From Acholoe squamosa (lineage: Eukaryota > Annelida > Polychaeta > Phyllodocida > Polynoidae), in the NCBI GenBank assembly GCA_949317995.1, contig OX439039.1:12081282-12145281 (forward strand): a DNA stretch of 64,000 nt. Reading direction: 5' to 3'. Shown here piece after piece: positions 56,775-64,000 of this stretch. The position numbers and the translations under genes were made by a program. Each line of letters begins with the position of its first letter. The first letter of the stretch is position 1. A model generated the notes under the pieces. That model saw only the letters and a program-made list of their open reading frames with translations. It ran no database searches and had not been told where the DNA came from.

Positions 56775-57707
56775 AAACTACAGGGTACTGTAATACCCCA
56801 CGTATAAGGCGCACCCTGCATAAGAGATGCACCAAGACTCTTTGGATGGGTTAGAAAATGAACACAAAAAAAAAATTACAAACAACTTCTGATATTTTTG
56901 ATAACCTATTGGTAGCCCAGATCTCCCCACAATCCCTCCAACCAGTCCATGAGATGTGGGGGTAGCCTTGTGGAGATTTTAAAGAAGCTCTTCCATCGCC
57001 TGTTAGGCACACCTGTAGTCCATCCTCGCGTATAGGCCGCACCTTATATGTGGATATTATGGTACTTGCCTAGATGGTTGGTTCTCACTGATGGGGCCAA
57101 CATTATGTGCACAAGATTTCCCCTCTCCGTGACTTCAGTCTATAGCAGGAAAAGAGGTGAAACAGGCAAGCAAAATGGTTGGTTTAAGTAGATCCCCTCG
57201 TACAAGCTGCACCCTGAGTTCTGAAGGGTGATCCTATAACCCACACAAAGAATCTGAAATGGTCTGTAAGGCACGGCTTCTACACGGGGTTTTACAGTAT
57301 TTCTGATTGCGACCAGCTGAAGTCTGCACCCATGATACTGCATTTAGCTAAATTCCTGAAACAATGGCACGCAGGGCAACTCCAATGTTGCTTCTTTAAT
57401 GGCTTTTTACATAAAGGATTTTACAAATTAATTATCAGGCTCCTGTGTTTTCTTCTATCTGAGTAAAGAGGGGCAAATGCATTAGAGAGAGGAGACAGTG
57501 GGCGAGACAGTGAGTCCGTGGGCAAAACGCTGCCTGAGCCCGACCAATCAGATGAGGCAATGGAGGTTGTACCGACCAAAGCCTGGCCGTGAAAATCGAA
57601 TCAAATTTGAGACATTAGAAACTGTTCAGCTGTCCAGCGACTCGAGGAAATCCGCTCAGCAATGAGGTTCAGCGTGTTTTCGGTTGGGCGAGCTGTTTGG
57701 CCGTGAC
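56775..57707. other. No gene seen; duplicated short motif
   Basis: Sequences like CACGTATAAGGCGCACCCTG (56,798), GCGTATAGGCCGCACCTTAT (57,027) and TCGTACAAGCTGCACCCTG (57,196) recur about every 200 bases, hinting at an old dispersed or tandem repeat. A CCAAT box (GACCAATCAG) is at 57,541. Confidence 0.4.
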
Positions 57708-57898
57708 TTGCCCTTCGGGGGCCGCTAATGCAGAAATGCATCATGCCCATCGGTGCATCATGCCAGCCCTTTGCTAGTGTATCAACCCTTTAGGGCCGGC
57801 ATGATACATGAGTGCAGCCCTGGGGAGTTATTCATCAAGGCTGCATCAATCAATGGACATAATACATTTATGCATTATCAGCCTTTATAAAGGGCTAA
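57708..57898. mobile_element. Family A MITE copy
   Basis: GCCCTTCGGGGGCCGCTAAT at the left, GGGCCGGCATGATACATGAG and GCAGCCCTGGGGAGTTATTC inside, AGCCTTTATAAAGGGCTAA at the right. Confidence 0.75.
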
Positions 57899-58140
57899 AT
57901 GTAAGACTGTGTATGGTGTGCAGACGCTGTTAAGTAGGGGATAGTCAGTAGGAGGGAATGATACCTACATGGGGGGTGCGGGGTTGTATAAATCAGCGAT
58001 TTTAGACAAGGAAGGGAAGGGAAGCGGGCAAATAGAGATAAGGGGAGGGGAACAGATGAAAATCCAGGCTGGATGTCTGAGGTATGAAGGAAGAGACTAG
58101 AGAAATGTGTCAGTAAGAATAGGACAGGTTTGGACAAGTT

Positions 58141-58650
58141 TGAGTTGAGTTAAACAAGTTTTATTTGGTAAAAAGTCATATGTATATACACTTTTCAGGT
58201 CAGCCAAACACCGAACAAGGAAAAAAAATAAACAAGAAAAATGTCAAGCTCAAATAGGCAAAAGGCATGATAAATAATCATGAGAGGACTATTCCACAGG
58301 AATACAGAAATAACTATACAATCATTGTAGATAACATTTGTAGAAACAACTATACGAGTAGACACATGGTGACATTGGCAATACAAATTAGATAACAGAA
58401 TTGATACATGTAGGTAGTGACCAATATTAATAACATCATTTAGAATCAATCCAGTGACAGATTTTGCACAGCTGATACATTTTGTTGTGAAAGCTATTCC
58501 TGACCTTTTCAAAGTCATTCTTAAAGGTGAGACCGCGATCCACTATTACACCTAGGTAATTGAATTCAGTAACCACCTGAGGGTGATGTCCATCTAGGTC
58601 TTCACTTTTGTCATTCAGCTGACATGAGATAGTGAACATTAAAGGCAAAT
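58141..58650 (-). mobile_element. 5'-truncated LINE (non-LTR retrotransposon) 3' end
   Basis: The minus-strand reading order is: end of a reverse transcriptase frame, about 280 bases of A/T-rich 3' UTR, AATAAA, then a short tail with AACTCAACTCAA at 58,141-58,160. Tail composition and layout suggest an L2/CR1-like LINE whose insertion was 5'-truncated. The tail resembles the one at 10.43 kb. Confidence 0.65.
58437..58648 (-). pseudogene. Reverse transcriptase fragment (LINE ORF2, thumb side)
   Basis: A 70-codon minus-strand frame containing FNYLGVIVDRGLTFKNDF, the hallmark segment after the RT palm in non-LTR retrotransposons (F-x-Y-L-G-V-x-x-D-x-x-L-x-F). It is followed by KMYQLCKICHWIDSK, the usual K-x-Y-x-L-x-K-I segment. 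The catalytic part (FADD-type box) and everything upstream are missing. A TGA follows HWIDSK where related elements continue for dozens more residues. The product would be inactive. The class (L2/CR1/Crack-like) is inferred from these two segments only. Confidence 0.7.
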
Positions 58651-59271
58651 GAATGTAAGACCAAAGAGGCTCAAAACTACAACCTGGTAGCTGCTAGGGA
58701 AGTTTCACCTGTGATGGAACTTAAATCATTCAATAACTGATGAATATATTACTTGTTACAGTGAGAGCTCTGTTTACACATATCTATAACATAGAATAAA
58801 TTCCCATCTAATATACACACAAAAGCTGTGGTGTCTCTCTCAGTTAGATGAAATTAACCTTAACTTCTTAATAAACCTCTCCAGATGAAGAGCCCTCCCT
58901 CAATCCAGTTAACAGCTACATCCGAGAGTCGTGGAGGACGGAGCTGAACGGACCATGACAGACCAGGGTTCAATGGTGTGGAATTAAATGTCTTGAGGTG
59001 ACCGGAGGCGCCCATTTCCTGACAAGTGTAATGTGCCAGTAAATTTACCATGCTCGGCTGGAGAGGCTGCCAGAACACGGCACCACCTGAGAAGGGCTGA
59101 GGTTGCATTCCTACTGCCTACAATGTACCTGCAGTTCTCCCTGATTAGACTATCAGCCCCATCTCCAAATTTAGTATGTTAGTCACACCTGAGGTTGCAA
59201 TTGATCTTTAATAAGTAAAATATATCTAGAGTTGTTGAGAAATGTATGATGGCAGTGTTTGGGGCCAGTCT
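58651..59271. other. No gene seen
   Basis: The 82-codon minus-strand frame at 58,860-59,108 is unrecognised. Confidence 0.4.
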
Positions 59272-59460
59272 ACACTCTTAGAAATAAGCTATGAGGCATT
59301 TCGCAAAACTGAACAGAGAATCACAATAATTGTAATGCAGTGAAATAGTGTAGTTCATACAATAAAGGCTCACGTATTAGGACAGCATTGTGGTACACCT
59401 TGTCCGAAATTTGCCAAAGATCCATCGTTATTTTGACTATCCTTTTTCTACAGTGTACCT
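59272..59460. mobile_element. Family B MITE copy
   Basis: CTACACTCTTAGAAATAAGC at the left, CAAAGATCCATCGTTATTTT and CTTTTTCTACAGTGTA at the right. Both termini are intact, so this copy helps define the family ends. Confidence 0.75.
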
Positions 59461-60546
59461 GATGACCACCACTATAAAGATGTAAACCTAGAAATTTCTT
59501 ACGAACAATATGATTAAATTCTGCAGTATCAGTGCATTGCTTTAACATTTAAATAATCCTCGAATTCTTCCCAATACTTTATATTCAAGAGAACCAAAGA
59601 AGAGATAGACTGTCACTGAGGATGTTATTGGCTGTGTGCATTGTGTCTTGCAGGGGTAGAAGCACCTTCTGATGTGAAGGACATTAGGCACATGTCTTTG
59701 TGTTTATCCCCCATCTTGATATGGTAGATTCCTTTACAGCTACTGAGACCTTAGCACGGTGATATTAATAGCCTGAAGTACATGTTTATATCCCGTGTAT
59801 AACATTAACGTCCCCTTAGGGTCTTCTTGCAAAACCAGAAAAGAGTGGCATTTGCCTCAAATTAGCAGGCATGCCCTTTTAGGATGTTCCAAGAATACAG
59901 GGAGGCACATCCACTCGCTATATAACGATACAGGGCAACGTGTATAATTTTCTCATAAGTTTGAATGGTGCGCAAACGACTACTTTTCATTCTATCGATT
60001 TTCCTAGAACTAGGCGACATACGTTAAACGTACTTTCTCAAAATAATTGTGATACATTTAGGTTAAGTAGGCTTGTCTAATGTCTAAAGCACTGTAAAAT
60101 TCCAAGCTCATAATTGGCAGCCACCTTAAATAGGGTAAATGCTTGCGTACATTTCCTAGACCTCAATATAACATATATGTATATATACCGGTATCCTATG
60201 GCAGTGAAAGCTGATTTAGGGCACCAGAGCTGGAGCGTTGTTTTATATAACTGGTTCCTGCCAGTCAACCACAAGTGTAGCCGCGTGCAAATACTCCAGC
60301 CTACACCCTGGTGCAGACCATCGATCTAAACCCGTCCACTGAGTCCTCCAGTGAGTGGCGAGAAGTGGGGACATGACCATTGGAGCGTCCCCCTACTCCC
60401 CTCTCACACACCCTTCATCTATTGTAGCCTCTTTAGGACACTCTTACCCTGGGTTTTCCTGTATTTCTGCCTCTGACATTCTCTATAAGTGACCCTACAT
60501 ATCTGTACATACAGGAGGAGATAGTATGAGCAGCTCAGATGCCGGT
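59461..60546. other. No feature seen
   Basis: A/T-rich DNA with a brief TA run near 60,175. No gene supported. Confidence 0.4.
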
Positions 60547-61733
60547 TTAGACCTTTAAAGGTGATTGGTACATTAATATATCATGTTCATTGATGAGCCC
60601 TGGTGAGGAACTCGTACATGTATACATGAATCATCTCAACCCTACAGGGTGGATCCACACCACAGGGTCGGCATGATGCACAAATCTCAACCCTACAGAG
60701 TGGATACACACCACAGGGTCGGCATGATGCACCCATCCCAACCCTACAGGGTGGATCCACACCACAGGGTCGGCATGATGCACCAATCTCAACCCTACAG
60801 GGTGGATACACACCATAGGGTCAGCATGATGCACCCATCCCAATCCTACAGGGTGGATACACACCACAGGGTCAGCATGATGCACCAATCTCAACCCTAC
60901 AGGGTGGATACACACCACACGGTCGGCATGATGCACCAATCTCAACCCTACAGGGTGGATACACACCACAGGGTCGGCATGATGCACCCATCCCAACCCT
61001 ACAGGGTGGATACACACCACAGGGTCAGCATGATGCACCAATCTCAACCCTACAGGGTGGATACACACCACACGGTCGGCATGATGCACCAATCTCAACC
61101 CTACAGGGTGGATACACACCACAGGGTCGGCATGATGCACCAATCTCAACCCTACAGGGTGGATACACACCACAGGGTCGGCATGATGCACCCATCCCAA
61201 CCCTACAGGGTGGATACACACCACAGGGTCAGCATGATGCACCCATCCCAACCCTACAGGGTGGATACACACCACAGGGTCAGCATGATGCACCAATCTC
61301 AACCCTACAGGGTGGATACACACCACAGGGTCAGCATGATGCACCAATCTCAACCCTACAGGGTGGATCCACACCACAGGGTCGGCATGATGCACCAATC
61401 TCAACCCTACAGGGTGGATACACACCACAGGGTCGGCATGATGCACCAACGAACTTCCCTAGTGCATCACGTTTACCAGTGGGCACGGTTTTAAGAAATG
61501 CTCATGGCACATATCACTTCAATCCTCATGCCCCATGTCACCTCTAATAATCTACCATGCCCCATGTCGAATTTAAGAAAGCCCCCATGTCATGTCATTT
61601 ATCCCCTAATGAATGCCACTAGTGGCCATATCACATGTCGATTTAAAGAAGCGCTCATGTCACCATGTCGAATTTAGTAATCCATACTCAGTACACCAAC
61701 ACACTCCTGCATTCGCTGCCTATAAAGGGTTAT
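60547..61733. mobile_element. Family A MITE with expanded internal satellite
   Basis: The left end TTAGACCTTTAAAGGTGATT leads into GAGCCCTGGTGAGGAACTCG and then the tandem array. After the array come family blocks (AGTGCATCACGTTTACCAGT, GGGCAC) and a worn right end, CTATAAAGGGTTA. Apart from the array, about 240 bases of ATGTCGAATTTA-type short repeats (61,500-61,680) enlarge the right part. The element is four times its normal length. Confidence 0.75.
60637..61449. repeat. 51-bp minisatellite, about 16 copies
   Basis: The unit starts CAACCCTACAGGGTGGATAC and carries ACACCACAGGGTCGGCATGA then TGCACCAATCT. It corresponds to one interior segment of family A (compare 34,921-34,966 and 24,478-24,530). 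Variants GGTCAGC or GGTCGGC, CACACGG, and CCCATCC or CCAATCT recur in blocks (units 5-7 resemble 8-11). As 51 is a multiple of three and the unit lacks stops, frames of 272 (minus) and 281 (plus) codons run through it as 17-residue repeats. They are not taken as genes. Confidence 0.97.
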
Positions 61734-62013
61734 AAAGCTGAAGAGCAGGTCTGAGTTACTCTGAGCAGTTCCTCAGACGTGCGGCAGGAGGGAGGGAGGG
61801 AGGGAGGGCTTGGTACACCCTCTCAGGATATTGGTGGCCACTCGTACCTAATGCTCCGTGCCCTATGTAAACACCCAATGAGTGCCATTAGGCTGGGTTC
61901 GCCACCGGGCCCGGGCTAATCAATGATAGGGGAGTTGGTATGTGGATAGGGAGGCTGAGTGGATGGTGGGGTGGGGTGTGGCGTAAGGCCTGCCTACCTA
62001 GTTGTACATGTTT

Positions 62014-62220
62014 CTACACTCTGAAGACGTACTGTTGAATACACCAGACATTCCCATGGGTTGTACAGTGAATCACCAATATTTAGATTCAGTGAAATGG
62101 TGTAATTTCTACAATGAAGCCCCAGAAAACGGTACAGTATATGGACATGGTACATGGAATCTCTGTGAAGACTTTGTGCCAGAATTGCTTAGGAACCATT
62201 GTAATTTTGACGGTACATCT
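62014..62220. mobile_element. Family B MITE copy
   Basis: CTACACTCTGAAGACGTACT and GTTGAATACACC at the left, TGGAATCTCTGTGAAGAC and GTAATTTTGACGGTACATC at the right. It accounts for the first 70 codons of the 185-codon frame at 62,002-62,559, which I therefore reject as a gene. Confidence 0.7.
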
Positions 62221-62479
62221 TCACATTTTAGTTACACACAGCCCCACCTTCCACAGCCGCATTCCTCTCGCTCCAAACATGCTCCGCACACGTCCCTGAT
62301 TGTCGATAATAGTGAGGCTTTGGGACAGAAGCCACATGCTCTCCCGCCAGATACACCCCTCCCCCCAAACACACCCAGGACACACAAGGCGATAAGCCCA
62401 AGCTTACAGCCTCTCTACACAATAGCCGTGACACTATCACTTTTGTCGCTGCCTAAGTGGTTACAGGGCCTCATAGTAG

Positions 62480-62730
62480 CTGCAGCAGATCAGGTTCTCC
62501 CGACCCGGCCCAGGATTGATCTCCTCCCGGCCCCTCCCGGCCTCTCAGCTCGGCGTTAACGTAGACCAGGCCCCTGACGCCCGCCCGGAGGGTCGCGCCT
62601 TCCCGCTGTTGTGAAGCATCGCGCACTTATTCCCTCATCAATATTGCATAGCGCCCGATGTCAATAGCATATTGGGCAGGAGAGGGCTGGCTGCGTTTTA
62701 TGTGAGTGTGCCGCCAGTCGGTTCATTGAC
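62480..62730. promoter_or_regulatory. CpG-rich promoter/enhancer-like patch
   Basis: Dense CpG (CCCGACCCGGCCCAGG, GACGCCCGCCCGGAGGGTCG, CATCGCGCAC) followed by AATATTGCATAGCGCCCGAT. The shift from the flanks is sharp. No start codon plus donor pair was convincing. Confidence 0.3.
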
Positions 62731-63004
62731 AGCTAGCATGTGCTTGGTCAGGGAGGCCCTGAGGACCCTGGAAAGAAATCCTCCTTTAAGTTGTGCCTAA
62801 AAGCTGGAATAGGCAGCATGAGGCATTGCTAGGCGCTGCAGGTGGTATGGGTGCCTTTGTTCCAGGTCAACTGTACTACTGCTTTGGGTGGCATTAAGGG
62901 AAAATGCAGAAATCCATATCCAAGTCTAGCTCTCTGTGCACCTCTCTATGTAGGTACACCCAGCTTCGTATCCATCCACATAGCTGTCCATAAAATCTCA
63001 CTCA

Positions 63005-63178
63005 GACCCTTTAAATGCTGCTCATGCATTAATGCATCATGCCCATTGGTTTCCAAGATGCATGTGAACATCCATGTATCATGCCGACCTTACAGGGTTG
63101 TTACAGCCTGGAGGGCGCTCCACTGAAGTGCATCATGGCGACCAACGGGCATAATGCGCTCATGATGCCCACATAAAC
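63005..63178. mobile_element. Family A MITE copy
   Basis: ACCCTTTAAATGCTGCTCAT at the left, TTAATGCATCATGCCCATTG, GACCTTACAGGGTTGTTACA, then AAGTGCATCATGGCGACCAA. The right terminus is worn. Confidence 0.7.
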
Positions 63179-64000
63179 CTCAAGGATGGGGGTTCCTCGA
63201 TGCCATTATACCACAAACCCATACCTATAAAAGGGCAACCACTGGATTATGCCACAAACAATGTGCTCAGATAAAACGCCCTTATGCCAAAAGTACAACG
63301 CTTTCTGAAGGAGAAATTCTCACATAACTTATGGAAGCCCCCTATAGTTCTCTGTGGTTGTTAAAGGGTTAACCCCGATTCGCCTGGAGCACGTGGAGGA
63401 GTCCCCCAGCCCCTTCACCCCCTCCTCCATCCACCACAGACAGCCCTCCATACCCTTCATAGCGTGCTGTAGCATGTCAGCATCTCTAGGGACCCTGGAG
63501 GACCTCCTTCTACTAAACCCTACATATGCAGCCATCCTTTGCGGATGATACTCCTACTTTGAAGTCCTCTCCAAACATCTCAGCCATCGGCTCAAGCACC
63601 TGCACTTGGCTCATGTACAGCGCATATTTGATATTTCACTGAATATCGCTCAGCGCGCTCAGATGGCATAACGCCGTAGAGATTGGTAGTAGTATGTTAG
63701 AATGGGAGCTTGACTGCATCAGCGAGCGTGGATTTGTATCCCCGCTCCTTGACTGCATGTGAGTGATTATATTTTTAGGATTTTAAGTCTATTTTACTTC
63801 CCCTCTGTGGTGCTGTCTACTAGATAGCGTCATTGCTTGATCTTGTACCATCGAGGTAAGCACTGGCTTAAGCTGTCACAGTGGGCACCAGCTGCAATCT
63901 TAAATGCACAGATCTATCCCGTGATAATTCATCCCGCTAGTTGCCTATGGTTGTGATATATGTATATGACTCATTCTAAGAAATACTGCACATGGGGGGC
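63179..64000. other. No gene seen; possible conserved patch
   Basis: Facing open frames at 63,329-63,548 are mutual shadows. Around 63,600-63,840 there are motif-like stretches (GCATATTTGATATTTCAC, GATAGCGTCATTGC) and CAGCGAGCG-type CpGs that could be regulatory. Nothing is proven. Confidence 0.3.

Noticed and set aside
60637..61449. CRISPR array
   Set aside because: Units are contiguous with no unique spacers, and the genome is eukaryotic.
60631..61494. 272- and 281-codon frames as genes
   Set aside because: Open on both strands over a 51-bp tandem array derived from a non-coding MITE; explained by unit length.
62002..62559. 185-codon plus-strand frame as a gene
   Set aside because: Its first third is a family B MITE and its last third a CpG-rich patch; no domain is visible.

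Overview
This window looks like nuclear DNA of a metazoan. There are no operons, no long non-repetitive open frames and no ribosome-binding sites. Instead there are dense small inverted-repeat transposons, many minisatellites, TA microsatellites, Pol III-type tRNA-like units, a decayed LINE fragment and CpG/CCAAT promoter-like patches. The repeat style suggests a marine invertebrate (cephalochordate, hemichordate or lophotrochozoan), but I cannot place the species. Apart from frames kept open by tandem repeats, nearly every open frame is short, overlapping and not protein-like. I read the window as mostly intergenic or intronic.

The best gene evidence is at 51,652-51,705: an ETS site, then a near-perfect TISU/YY1 start context (CCAAGATGGCGG), an 11-codon start (MAGPAPKVQLN) and a consensus splice donor. 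This looks like the first coding exon of a plus-strand gene whose later exons I cannot identify with confidence. Other promoter-like patches lie near 8.1, 9.6, 14.0, 38.9, 46.1 and 62.6 kb. A CTCF-like core lies at 1,003 and a weaker one at 34,023.

Repeats dominate. (i) 'Family A', a TTAA-flanked multi-hairpin MITE of about 200-290 bp, occurs at least 22 times; the best copy is 34,772-35,063. In one copy (60,547-61,733) an internal 51-bp segment has expanded to about 16 tandem units. (ii) 'Family B', a MITE of about 200 bp with ends like CACTGTAAAAAAT / ACACTCTAAGAAAT, occurs about eight times. (iii) Foldback elements: a 1.9-kb one at 53,118-55,047 with mirrored GGGA/TCCC minisatellites and an AGGTCA-rich core, and a 0.68-kb one at 56,091-56,767 with an apparent target duplication. 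(iv) Strong hairpins occur at 4.6, 32.6, 40.3, 51.4 and 51.8 kb. (v) Minisatellites: 56 bp (17.7-18.9 kb), 21 bp (41.1 kb), about 63 bp (42.0-42.8 kb), 31 bp (43.6-44.2 kb), 51 bp (60.6-61.4 kb). (vi) tRNA-like units lie at 40.8, 41.0 and 48.8 kb; the last has a good cloverleaf and a Pol III terminator. (vii) A non-LTR reverse transcriptase remnant lies at 58.1-58.65 kb on the minus strand.

Layout: 0-9 kb sparse single copy with family A and a TATA/donor candidate; 9-14 kb duplications, a LINE tail and CpG patches; 17.7-18.9 kb a higher-order minisatellite; 19-39 kb mostly unannotated DNA with scattered MITEs; 40-44 kb a repeat-rich cluster; 45-51 kb CpG patches, the tRNA and MITEs; 51-57 kb the candidate gene start followed by hairpins and foldbacks; 57-64 kb the LINE remnant, the family A satellite and a CpG patch. 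All coordinates and counts come from reading by eye; no alignment, folding or database search was run.
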